Positions 45,470-57,899 of a stretch of DNA of 64,000 bases are shown piece by piece (within the stretch, counting starts at the first letter, position 1; every line of letters starts with the position of its first letter). Origin of the DNA: Siphlonurus alternatus. Lineage: Eukaryota > Arthropoda > Insecta > Ephemeroptera > Siphlonuridae. Location of the stretch: the NCBI GenBank assembly GCA_949825025.1, contig OX463782.1, positions 1,189,501 to 1,253,500 on the forward strand, in the 5' to 3' direction. Both the position numbers and the translations under genes were made by a program. Below the pieces are notes generated by a model. That model worked only from the letters and a program-made list of their open reading frames with translations. It was not told where the DNA came from and did no database searches.

Positions 45470-48200
45470 TAACGAAAATACAATATGGTTATATACTGTA
45501 CAAACAGCATAGACCAATAATAATATTTCGCTCATCGAATAATTTAATTGAATATATATTATATTATATTTTTCATTTTTATTTTTTACTATTTTTGCAT
45601 AATTTTCAATAAATCAATCTTAAGTAAATTATCGCTAGAATAGCTTTAGGATTGATGGATTTTGTGATGGGCGGGGGGACTATGTATAATTCAATATTTG
45701 TCTAAAAAAATACGGTCATCGGAAAAATATTAAAAACAATTTTTTTTTTATGTTGTAATATTTTTTGTCCGTTCTTCATTTGCAAAACAATAGACTATCA
45801 TACTTTAGTTGAAATAATTTTACTTTAAAAAAATTGGGTACATGAAAAGGAAAAGTCCTGTAAGCTACCATATTTCAACAATAACTTTTTATTCACATCA
45901 TGAGACACAATTTACAAAATAACGAAAAGAAATTACTTCACATGATTACAAATTTAACAGAATTCATTTACAAAACGATATCATTAATTTATATTACAAA
46001 TTTATAAACACAAAGATTTCACATAAAACAATATTTATTATCATGTACTGTTACATTTATTAATTTAAATAAAAATAAAATAAGTATTGTGATAAAAAAT
46101 TAAAAATAAATAGTGGGTCTTAGTCAATAATCATCATACACAATATCAAAATCCTCGCCTTTCAATAAAACTTATTACTGCCTTCATCAATCCTTATAAA
46201 TTATCAGACCCACGTACGTATATATAAGTTTGTTTTTTTATCAAAAATCGCAGTCTTCCAAGAAAGTATAAATATGGACGTTATAATTATATTATGGAGT
46301 TTTAAAATAAATATTACATTAATTGGAACTTGGTTGGAGTGATCATTAATCAATTAAGTTTTTATCAATCAATATTAAATTAATTAATGCAATTAAAGTT
46401 TGTAGTTGATTTTTTATTATTTCAAATTGAAATTTTACATTGAAAGTCTTACATGCCAAAACAAAATGCCTTTCATTTTTAAATTTTTTGTGTCAGGTTT
46501 TCTGTGACTGTATTGGAGAGATTTTGAATTGAAAATTATTTTTAATTAATTCAGTACTGATTTAGTGTGCATTCATTGTGTCTAGGAAAATTACTTTACG
46601 ATAAAAATTGTATAACACCATGTAATTTTTATACCAATTTTAAGTAGCTAAGAATGTATTTATTACTAAAAAATAAAGGATTTATTTTATCAGATGAATA
46701 AAATTTCTGTGACATTTTTTTCTTGAAATACATTCTCAGGTATGTAGATTGACGCTTTAAAACGTGATAAAATGGATTTAATTATATCTGGGCGTTGTAA
46801 AATTTCATTTTGTCCTGAAGATCACGTTTTAGGAATATTTGGAAGAAGTCGATGATAGGAATAATGCCCCGCTGTATATTTTCTAATTTTGGGGCTGCCG
46901 TATGACGCGTGGAATAACTATGACTATAAGTTCTAGCAGCTGATTTGTCTCTATTAAACAGGATGTAAACAACTAGGTGTAAGATAAGAAGAGATAGAAA
47001 TTCAAAATGGAGGCAAATCTAGATCAGTTTGGAACAATTTCAATGAGGAAAGTTTTTAACAAATAACTTTTGTTACAAAATTTAATTTCAAATTCAAGTG
47101 ATTATTGTTACTGAACAAATTCAGTGCATTAGCCTTTTATATTTTTTACGTTCCAAAAATATAACTAAGATTTGTCCCCACTTCAATGAAATTTATGTAA
47201 CTGTGAGAAACATTATTAAATCGAAGAACTGCGTAAATGTCTATTATTTTATTATCTATACAACAATTATATTATGGTTCAACTAATAAGATTACACTAA
47301 AGTGTTTATTATATTTACAAATAATAATGTAGAATAACTAGAACATCTACCTTTGGTAGCAAATTAATTCTAATATACAATAGACTAAAAATACCATCTT
47401 CCAGATTCACACTCCCTGACAATTTTTTATAAAAATTTTAATTTAAACTTTTTCTCAAATTTGTATTTTCAAATCGCTCAAACTCCGACTTTTTTTTTAT
47501 ATATAAGGATGCAGCATATTTTATGTCATATTTTACTATCGTATATTTATATTATCTATATATTATAAACAGATGGGAGCTAACATTTCTACATACTAGG
47601 AGTATAATATATTACAATCATAGCAGTATAACTAGTATATTATCATGGTTGATAGTAATTATTATTAATTTAATTTTTTATGGAAATTGTACAATAAGTT
47701 TTTGAGCTTTATAAACTGCCCTATAGAATTTGTTTCAAAGAATGATAATTCACAATTCATTGAAACGCAAGAACAAAAAAAGTTCTTTACAATTAAGTCA
47801 CCATGACGTGGCACTATAATGGTTTCTTTAATTAAAATGTTATTATTTAATTTTATAATTCTGATTATATTAATTAATATCATTGTTATTTTCCGTACAA
47901 CTTTACAACATTGTAGAAGCTTCACCCTGTAGTGTGTCCATTTTACAACTTTAAATACATCTCATTGAAATAAATAAAAAAATGAACAAAACTCTGTCTG
48001 TTAAAATTCACACTCAATTAAAATGAGCTCTTTTTGATAAAGAAATGAATAAAAACAGAAGATATAATTTAAAATAAAACTGATTTTAAATTTTAAGCAA
48101 TTTTTCGTAACACATTGGAATGTTCTAAATTTTTCTTTGGAATGAATTTTGCTTAAAATTTATAAAAAGTGGTCAGACTTGATGGTAATGGTACGGGTTT
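45470..48200. other. Intergenic DNA between the convergent Amt and minus-strand genes
   Basis: AT-rich; I see no protein-coding exon or RNA gene. AATAAA motifs near 45,608 could end the Amt transcript. Short frames near 47.1 and 47.6 kb look random. Confidence 0.5.
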
Positions 48201-48242
48201 TGGTTGGAGGGCGGCATTTTGAGAGGATCGGACGGGGAGATT

Positions 48243-51200
48243 TCAACATCGACGTGGGGGAGGTTTGGGGGCGGTGGGGGAACGAAGACTCGAGGTTCGT
48301 CTGATCGGGGATAGAAAGTCACAACGAGGTTTTTCTGGAACGAACGGGGACGGAGTGTTGAAGTCCCGCTGAGCGTCCGCCGCACTCGGACTGCGCAGGT
48401 CCGTGATGGAGCTGTACGAGTCGTGCAGACTGGCGGACTGAGTCTGAAACGGTACATCAGATTTTGCAAAAAAAAAAAGAAGAGGTTTTTACAGGAAACG
48501 TGCAATATTCTCGATGCAATGCGTTAGAACTTTATTATTGTATTTTATGATATGATAAAATATTGAATAAAATTCTCTCGTCCACATTTTCTCAAATTAA
48601 TTCGAATTAAAATCAACGTTTTGTAATATTGTATAAGAAAATATTTCAAGAGAACAATTGCGAGTAAAATTGATCGTAAATATGATTTTTACCTGCAGGT
48701 CCCGCTTGAGGCTCTCCAACGTTTGCAGTAGCGTGTTGCGACGCACCAGGGCTAGTTGTTGGGTGGCCCGCGCTCGCTCGCGGCGCTTCCGTCGTTCTTC
48801 CTCACGGCTTGCAAGTCGCGCCTCGGCAGCCAATCGTTCACGTCTCAACTCTGCAACCTTCGCGCCCAGCCGATCTGCGAGAACATACCACCCGTGTCGT
48901 GATTATTGCAGCAAAATGTACCAAAAGTAATGCAAATCCTATCAATTATGACTGTCTTATGTATATATTCTTAGTAAATTTCCATCTTTATAGTATAATT
49001 ATTAAAACCCCGCGGGTACGATTGATTTGACATAATTGTAAATGGTAATTTAGACGTGTCAGTCTTCATTTAATTTGTTAAAATTGTTTGACCTCAGCCG
49101 TGCTGCGATTGACAAGTAGCATCTGGCTATACATTGAAATTGACAGACTTAAAGCATCTGGCGTTTAAAGTTAACACAAAATAGCTACTTAAACTGGTAT
49201 TAGCTTTTTCTAAGCAACTGTATAGCAACAGTTAAATTGTTAAAATATACATAAAATTATATATTTTGTACCATGGTCTTATTTTAGGCAGCAGTTTGAC
49301 AGAAAATATCTGGAAATATTGAGCTCTTCTGTTTAATGCAAATAATGGTATTTAACGTTAAATTTTATTTACTTAATATAATATATTTATAACGAATTTG
49401 TTTATAGAAAATATTACTTTCATCACTGGCAAATGTATTAGACACAAGCTGCCCGTACCTTCATTTTCATCACTCTCAAATGTATTAGACACAGTGATGT
49501 TAGTCCTCGCATATTCGCGGCGAATATGCGCGCATATTCGCGCATATTCGCGGGCAATCTGCGGCCGCATATGCGCGCATATTCGCGAATATTGAAATTT
49601 GAATTTTTCCACCACAAAAAGAGCAATTTTAGACTGGTTAAAGCTACAGTAAATGCTACAGAGAGTCTTTTCTTATTTTTCTTGGTATAATCCCTTGCTT
49701 AATTAGTGTTTGGATTAAATTAGAGTTAATTAATCATGGAATTAAAGCAATCGGCCTTTCAGGCTGCCGACGCTGCCGAGGTCCTCACGTGATTTTAATT
49801 GCGCGCGGCCGCCATCTTGAAAGTATCTTTCGCGCATATTCGCATGCGCATATTCGCGGACCAATCTTCGCGAGAATTTCACATCACTGATTAGACACAA
49901 GCTGCCGGTACCTTGCGCAGAGTGTTCGTCGTCATCCGGTGGAGAGTCGCTGCTCTCCGCGCACTCCGCCAGCGCGAGGTGCTGCTGAAGACGCTGCAAT
50001 GCTGCGCTCGTGTACACCTTGCGTTTGAGCGGCTCGCTCTGCGGGCAGTACGGCGCCTCGGACGCCACGGGGCTGCTCAGGTCGACGGAGCGAAAGGTGA
50101 CGAGCGCACGAGGCGGACCTCCGGAGGGAGTCGTCACCTGAATCGCCACCACGCTCTGTTGGACCTGGCGAGGGGGGGAGGCGCCTTGCTCAGAACTGCT
50201 CGCCGGCGTGTTGGGCTCCGTCACCTGCCAGAAAATGTGCAAGGTTTTAAAAAAGAAATTTTAACATAGAAAAAAAAAAAAGCAAAATCTTGCAACATAT
50301 TTTACTTGGATTTTTGTTATTGTTAAAATAGTTAATTAATATTGCATAATTTTGAGTTCAAAATAGAAAAGAAATGGCCCTTCTACATGATGATATTTCA
50401 TGAGTTCATCTTCTATTAGTCATAGCTTTTAGTTCGTTTTAACTAAAATAGGAACAGGAAGTAATTCTGGCTAGAATTATATAATATTTGCATGTTAAAT
50501 CAATTAATATAATCATGTTATTGTAAAAAAAAATCACTGGTAACCTGATACGTAATAAGATTTAAAAATAAAAAAAATGAGATCGTATATTGATTATACA
50601 CGCGTATTAATTTCTCTTTGAAACAATTAATAAACACAAGTTTCCAAGTATTTTAATATTAAAGCCTCTGTGTTCGTTTTTAATCCCCTGAAAATTCCAT
50701 TAATCCCTACAATATCGCATTCTGCACATAATCTGTTTATTTCGTTACAAGCTAATTTACGTCACGATACCTGCAGATGGAGAGACGCTGTGTTTGGTCG
50801 AGTGGTGGGGAACGGTTTTGGAGGGGTCTCCACGGTAGGGGTCTCCGGTTCGACCTCCTCCACGCTAGAGCTCTTCATGTGCACCAGCAGGGTCTCGGCC
50901 TCGAGGATCAGCTCTTGGTACTTCCGGTCCGCTTCCTTGTCTGCCTCGATGAGACGGACCTCGGAAGGGAAGGCCGAGAGGTACCGCGACCCTGGGATGA
51001 TGGACCTTCGGTCAGGGCTCTCCTTTTTGCGCACCGCCACGGGCGTGCTGCTCGAGCTGATTGTGGGCGTGACTTGCTCGCTGCTAACCTCGGCCTCGGC
51101 AAGCACGCGATGACGGTGACTTCCACGCCGGCTTCCACAAGACACGGACCGCCGTGACGCGTCACTCTTACGTTGACTTGCCCGACGTACCGGACTTGCA

Positions 51201-54200
51201 TGCTCTTGTTCCTTACGTACACTAGTTTGTCTCTTTTCACCAGAACGTCTTCTACTAGGACGTTTGCTATTTATTGAAGATGGTCTAATATTTTTATTGT
51301 TATTATTTGAAACACCATTTCTATTATTTATATCAATAAAATTATTATGGTAGTAAGTACAATGACCTGTATTAATTCTTGTTGTTGACGGTAATTCACA
51401 AGATGTATCTAAAGGTCCATTATCAATAAAATCTAATTCATCTTCATCAAAATCAGTCTTTAAACATGTTGATGAATTATTAATACCATTTTGATAACTC
51501 ATATCCAAAAAGTCACTAGAAGAATGTCTGTCCGTAAGATTACCATTATTATAATCATTATCTTCCCCTTCTTCTTCGTCACAATCTGTAGGGTCACTGT
51601 CACTTAGTATGTCTGTTTCTTTCTCGTACACGTAGCTCTCGTCGAACCTCCCGATTTCGTTGAGCGTGATATCCTCCTCGTCTTCATCGTCCTCTACGTG
51701 ACCTCCACCGCTGCTCGGGCTGCTGCGACGAGGCGTGCTCGGTGGTGACGAGGATAACGTCGAGTTGGACGTGACGCTGCCACGCCGCACCACTGACGGA
51801 GACAAAACAGCACCGTCAACTTTCCTCTCAGCATCTTGCGACGTTCGCCGTCTTCTTGAAGGTCGTCTGAATGCCGTGACTTCTTCTGCAGCACTTTCTT
51901 CATCAGCTGTTGTCGTGGTAGTAGTATGCCCATCGTCTCGTCTCCATGAACCAATGGTTGCAGCCGTACTTATGTCCTCGGTGAGTGGAGTCGGCGCGAT
52001 GTCGGAGCATGACGATGACGTGGTCCACTGTAATTTATCGGTACCAACAGTACTTGAGGAGGTACCAGAAGACATCCAAGGGTTCGTTCGTATTCTGCTG
52101 CGCTGACGTGGAGAGTTGCATCCTAGTGACGGGGTTTGTTGTTGGATGAGAGACGGTCTCTTGCTACACACGGAGATTTCCTCGACTTGTGCGAAGCTCG
52201 TCCGGATGGTGACGTGAGGACGTGGCGTGGCCTCACAGCTGTGACTTGCATCAGCTGACTCGGTGCGACGGTGACGAGGCGGTACTGGAGCACCGTACGA
52301 GTATCCTCCGTCCTCGAGAGTGACGCACGAGACCTGGGGGGCAACTTGACATTATTAGTCGTTCATCGAAATTACTCAAATAGATCAGAATTTAGTAAAT
52401 CTAAACGATTCTTGATGGATAACAACAAATAATAATAAAAAATACCCACAAAATGTTACATGAAATTTAACCCAAGCCATTTTTTGTCACACGCCATACC
52501 AAGGGGAGGGGGGGGGGGGTCGAAAGGGCCCGCTATTTAAATCAAATATTAAAGAAAAAGTTAAAGCTTTTTCTTGTAATTTTTTTGCGGAAATACATTG
52601 CTGGGTACATACACATGGCTAACTAAAGATTATATTTTTTTAGAACAGTATTTCACACTTTTTCCCAATTTAAAAGAGTTAAGGGTCATCTCGCCTCCCC
52701 TCCCCCCGCCCCCCTTGGTAATGTTATAGGGTTAAAAATAAGATTGTTGTAAAAAAATCATTAAAACGAGGAACTCTCATCAAAATGAATGTTTATATTT
52801 TGCTTCAAAAATAGTTTAAATATAAATAAGTCAATTTTTTTTTTTTTTTATTTGACACAATTAACTTGTGAATACACAGCTAAAATTTTATGTATAGCCC
52901 AATTAAAAATGTTTATTTTGTATTTTAACATTTTTTTTTCCTATCTTGGAACTTAATTTAATGTGATAAAAAAAGTTAAAGCGGGGTTGAAATTCTATTA
53001 TTATTTAATACCGTGTAGAGTATATAATTCTATTAATATGTATACAAATGCGTATATAATTTATACAAAATATTGATTCTTTAATGTGGAAATTAATAAA
53101 TTGTGAAGTACGTGACTGCCACATCAAGTTCGGTCACGTTCGGGTTTAGCAACAACATACATCTTGCCGCCTGGAGCTTATATTATTAAATGTAACTGCT
53201 TTTTAGAGCTATTTATTTCTCACAATTCATAAATATCTCCCCAAAGTAAGAACTAAATTCACTAAAACGTTAATAATTATGTAACAAATTTATTACTGCT
53301 ACCTGAAAGACAACTTATAGTCTTGCTAAAAATTTCATTACTAAATAAATTGAAGTATCATCTATATAATGATTCTAGAATATTGTGGAATTTCAAACTA
53401 AAATTACTACTTAAATAGATATAAAGCGTGATACTGTCATATTTTTCAGAGTCTGAAAATATATTATTGAAATTTACAACCACGCCCCTTTCCTGCGTCA
53501 ATAAAAGATTAGAGATTTGACACCGGAAAAAGGCGTGGTCTTCAAATTGTACGTACTTTCAGTATATATTATTTAAAAATACTCGAAAACTGATGGAGGA
53601 AAATAAGATTAACATAGTATATTTTTTTTACGGCTTTATGACACAATTTTTTAGCTCACCTTGGCGACGGTGTGTCTGCAGTAAGGGTGGTGGTGCTGCT
53701 GGGGCAAGGCTCCAGCGGTGCTCAAGGTTCGTTGGTGGCCAAACCGCACCCTCTGCTCGCGCTGTGCCCTCGTCTCCTCCTCGTCCGATCGTCCACTCTG
53801 CAACACCACGTGTCACGTGAATTAATAATTTTCAAAAAAAAAAAAAAGTCGCTGCGTAACCTAGTTTGAAATTTATGTGTAAATTTTTGGTACTCAAAAT
53901 ATTTTAAAAACTAAAGATTATTTTTCTTTAACATGTTTTTAAACTTCAATATAAGAACCTCTTATTTAAATTTAGTTGTAATATTTTAATAAATAAAAAT
54001 TGCAGTACTTAAATAAAACATTCATTTTATAAAATTTGTGAATTAAATTGGATTAACACTCATGATATAGCCTTTGAGATTGTCATAAACTGAGTAACCC
54101 CCCTGTCTGTCTAAGTGCGTATTAAACCCCCTCCCAACAAGAACTTCATATATGAGTGATAACTTGTATTAGATTTACCTGACGACCCCTCGGAACATCA

Positions 54201-56796
54201 CTTACCGAGGTTGACGCGTGTGCGACTTCTCCATTTTGTTGTAGTTGCTGCCTCTCTGCAGACTGGAAGTAGCGAGTCCCGGTACGCAGGTTGATGTAAT
54301 ACTCAGGGGGAAGAGAAGTTCCTGTCACAGTAACCAAGTTACAGCTCCAACTCAACCAAACTCAATTATGTACGTGCGCAACCATCGACTATTACAGAAA
54401 CTATTTCTGTATTTTTTATTATTGCCTAATCAAATATTTATTCTTCATATAAAAAGTTATATTATGGTTGGAGTTTTTGTAGATATTAACGTAATATTTC
54501 ATTGCTATTTCAAACATTTGCTTTATAAAAAATATATTATATTAAATAAATGAGAATTTATTTTCTAGTATTTTGGTCACCATCATGATAAAGAATTCAC
54601 ATATATGAACGTGTTAGTAGTTCAATGGAATTTCAATTTGGTGAACGTGTAAGAACGTTTTTTCACGTCACTTCGAGTTGGTCACGTTTAAGAGACTGGA
54701 AACATCGACAGCTATTGACTTTGGACGTTTTAGAATAAACTATTACAGCGATGCTGAGGGTGCAATTTAACAAAACAGATAGGAACTTTTTTTAACCTTT
54801 TATTTCTAAGGCAAACCAAAATAAATCAGTTAAAATAAAATTGTGAATTATATCTTCCAGTGAATTATTTACAAGTACATTATTTTATATATATATTTTA
54901 TTTTAAATCTTAAATAAGCAATGGTGATAATTTTATGTTGATATATAGCAGCAATATCACATTAAAAAAATGTTACAACTTTGATATACAGTTTGTATTA
55001 AAAAATCAAATACTATATTAAACAATAGTTTTTTTTTTAGTTTTCTTGATATCCATTATTAAAATAAAAATGAACTATTATATTTTTCATCTGCTTTGCT
55101 CTAAACTTCATCGTTAAAACTTGTTCCGTGTGAACACAAAGAGGCTTGAAGGAGTCATCTTGTTGCATCTTTGAGTCACGGTGCTGAAAAAGCTGCCTCA
55201 AGGAGAGACAATCTTTGAAATTTTCAGTGTACCGACGGGGGACTGAAAACTGTCTTGTCGTACCGGCATTGAATTTGTGGAGGTCAGTCTAGCTGCTTCT
55301 TATCACTAGCACCTTGATGCCAAACCTTTCTTATTACTAGCACCTTGATGCCAAACCTTTCTTATCACTAACAACTTGATGCCAAACCTCGCCTATGACG
55401 TCACCCATAAAGGCTAGACAAATTTAAGTCCCCCGTCATTGTAATACATGAAGTATACATTACATTGAGTTGCATTAAAATATTATTTGAAAAACCTGCA
55501 TGAACTTTTTATTTCATAAATATATGGTTTGAAAACCTCAACTTATATATATATAATATAAATATGTATCAGCATTTTTTAAAATTTATTTGAACCCTCC
55601 AAAACCTTCAATATTGAACTGAAACACGCTGTTATACGACAGTCAGTAACACTTTTCTCTGTGCTAGACGATAAATATTTACATGCCTATGACGTCACAG
55701 CGACACGATTTTAAGGATGTTCGAGGGTACAGAAAGACATAAAAAAATTGCATTACGTAATTTCAGGTCCTCTGTAAAAAAGTGCAGTAAAAAACCCACG
55801 CGGATTGTCAATTGTTTCTGTGTCACTTTCAAATTTGGCATTTTCAAATTTAAAGATTGTCAATTGTTTCTGTGTCACTTTCTTATGCATTTTCAAATTT
55901 AAAGTAGCTTATTTTTTTATCTCCGTTCATTTCAAACAGAATTAACTATTTTATCACAAAAAAGTTAAGATTATACAAAATCTAGACAGATGTGCGTGAC
56001 TACATTTTAATTTCTACTGATATTGATTGAACGTTATTTGAGTTTTATGATCAATAAAAATAAATTACTTCCTTTATTTAAATTAGGTTAACAAAATATT
56101 ATGATAAAATGAATAATTTATGCGAGTAAAAATTTAAAATGCAGCAATGTAATGTATATTTATCATGTAATATATATAGCAATAATTCATTATATTGTAA
56201 TATGTATTATACTGCATAATATACACATAAAAGTAATAAGTAAATTTTATCATCATAATACAGCGGTTGTGTTATAACACCTGAGAAAACAACGACATTA
56301 CGGTGGCTATAAATTGTGTACCCTAATTAAGCTGAGACGTAATAAACTTACCTGGGGAGTATCCGTGTGGGGAGGTTGCGTCGGTGCTGTAACCAGTCGA
56401 GTATGCCGACTCCGGAGAAGAAAGGTACGTGCTGTAACGAGGAGGTCCCCGAGGGCTGTTTGGCCGGTGGTGCGTAGGTAGGGGTGGGGGCGGGTGTCGC
56501 GGAGAGGACCCTGCGTGTCCTCGTCTCCCGAACCCATTCTCCCCTCGATCCCCGTGCGATACCCTCGAGGAAGGAGTGGGAGACACGAGAGTGACCCGTT
56601 TAACTGTCGGCGCAGCGGGACTTGACGCTGAATGCGCCGCTGTTGGGTTTGGGTCAGCCAGAGCGCTCTTAACCGGAGGGTCTGGTAAAACTGGGGTGGA
56701 TTTACTTCCTTTACCACCCTTTCCCTCCTTAGAACGCTTCTTACGAGGTCGAACAATGTGGGCTTCCATCCAAGAACGCAATTTGATTCCAAACAT
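48243..56796 (-). CDS. Unrecognised 994-aa Ser/Arg-rich, mostly disordered protein with C-terminal coiled coil, 7 coding exons
   Basis: Minus-strand coding exons in order: 56,796-56,352; 54,321-54,179; 53,797-53,660; 52,333-50,771; 50,224-49,912; 48,874-48,693; 48,443-48,243. They total 2,985 nt, with all phases compatible and GT/AG throughout. Residues 1-148 start MFGIKLRSWMEAHIV followed by basic and Pro/Ser-rich sequence. 149-196 contain PPEYYINLRTGTRYF. 243-763 form one 1.56-kb exon with acidic (EDDEDEED) and Asn-rich tracts, basic RRxS repeats and a helical ADKEADRKYQELILEAETLL segment. 868-928 form an Arg/Glu-rich coiled coil. The end is Pro-rich (APKPPPRRC). The composition suggests a cytoplasmic scaffold or cytoskeletal regulator, but I cannot name a family. 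The ATG context is CACCATGT. Confidence 0.75.
49420..49912 (-). repeat. 47-bp tandem duplication containing a splice donor, split by the hAT MITE
   Basis: Removing the MITE and one TSD leaves two 47-bp copies of (minus strand) AAGGTACsGGCAGCTTGTGT... followed by CTAATACATTTGnnAGTGATG. The exon 49,912-50,224 uses one AAG/GTAC donor, and an identical-context donor remains at 49,458. Confidence 0.65.
49492..49889. mobile_element. hAT-like MITE rich in TTCGCG/GCGCATATTCGCG (copy 2), perfect 8-bp TSD
   Basis: Ends CAGTGATG and CATCACTG are inverted, and ATTAGACA flanks both sides exactly (49,484-49,491 and 49,890-49,897), the hAT 8-bp target duplication. Subterminal CGCATATTCGCG palindromes occur at both ends; the interior includes CCGCCATCTTG. 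It lies 23 bp downstream of the exon at 49,912-50,224 in the minus-strand gene's intron. Confidence 0.92.
50771..52333 (-). CDS. Large central exon of the 994-aa protein
   Basis: This single exon of 521 codons is open throughout. Its ends are GC-rich, but about 51,240-51,600 is AT-rich and encodes Asn/Asp-rich low-complexity sequence. Serine/arginine clusters (RRPSRRRRTS, RRGSVTS) would suit basophilic kinases such as PKA. Confidence 0.85.
55299..55390. repeat. 31-bp minisatellite, three copies
   Basis: Three tandem units of CTTATCACTAGCACCTTGAT plus GCCAAACCTTT with small differences, in an intron of the minus-strand gene. GACGGGGGACT near 55,237 and AGTCCCCCGTC near 55,428 form an inverted pair around it, so it may sit inside a small TIR element. 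Confidence 0.75.
55798..55905. repeat. Tandem duplication of about 50 bp
   Basis: GATTGTCAATTGTTTCTGTG through TTTCAAATTTAAAG is present twice in a row; intronic. Confidence 0.8.
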
Positions 56797-57312
56797 GGTG
56801 CCTCTTTCTGAATACAAAAAAAAAACAAATGATTTTCAAATTAGGATGGCAGCTTTTCTTTGTGAGCTGAATTTTTATAAGATAAAAAAAAACAAACTGT
56901 GTTTTGGTATTACGTTTTCACAACTTCTGTTAAAAACAAACAACAAAAAAGCCCTCGAGAAATCTTTTCAGACACAAAATACTTGATATATATTCTTCTA
57001 TCATCCCTTTTATCTCTTGATATAAAAATCTTTTATATTATCCTCTTCAAAAAAACTTTTTTTTTATCGATCAATCTACACCTAACTTCAAATAAATTCT
57101 AACAAAAGAAAATACACAAAACGCTTTTAAGCAATTAAGACACCCAAATGAAATTATAAAGCTAATTAAATAAAAACACTTAAAAATATAATTATAACAT
57201 ACCCTAACCGGGACTAATGCCCGGCATAAATTGCATTATTAGCAATAACGTTACGTGATTCATGATTCTGATATACGAAATTCCACAAGAGATAGAGATA
57301 CAGTTCACTCAC

Positions 57313-57546
57313 GAAGTTGGCGCACTACTGAAGGGTTCTAGGTCGAACTGGTGTTCACATGGCGCCTCGGCGGGGCGGCTGCGCTTCTGCGATGTGAGTC
57401 TGCAAGCACGCCCGGGGCGGGGCTAAACTCAGGACCCGCGCACACTACATGGAACTGCTTCTTCTCCGGGTCCTTCAGAGAGTCAACATGAACTTGTGGA
57501 GAACCTGCCGGCATAGCAAACTTTCTCAAACACAAGTGATACACTC
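57313..57546 (-). other. Candidate upstream exon of the minus-strand gene (5' UTR or alternative)
   Basis: This GC-rich segment is bounded on the minus strand by an acceptor (TGATTACACAG) and a donor (TTC/GTGAGT). It holds an open frame VYHLCLRKFAMPAGSPQVHV... that stops at 57,338, before the donor, in the frame that would join the next exon. It is therefore either a 5' UTR exon with an upstream ORF or a terminal exon of another transcript. Confidence 0.4.
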
Positions 57547-57728
57547 CTGTGTAATCAGTTAAATATAACGATAAAGTTGAATAGATTTATTCGAATATTT
57601 ATATATAATAAAAAAAAATGAATTTAAGGTAGATAAATACAAAGTTATAATGGAAGTTAAAGTTTTAGTTAAGCTAGATGAAAATAAAATCATGAGAAAG
57701 ATAGAGATAGGGGTAGGGGTAGATACAG

Positions 57729-57842
<114 letters not shown>

Positions 57843-57899
57843 TACAAAAACACACAAACTATAACAATGTATATAATGGTCATAGAATTAAGTTTAGAC

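Noticed and set aside
50670..52106. Plus-strand ORFs of 120-147 aa across 50.7-52.1 kb
   Set aside because: They are antisense shadows of the 521-codon minus-strand exon.
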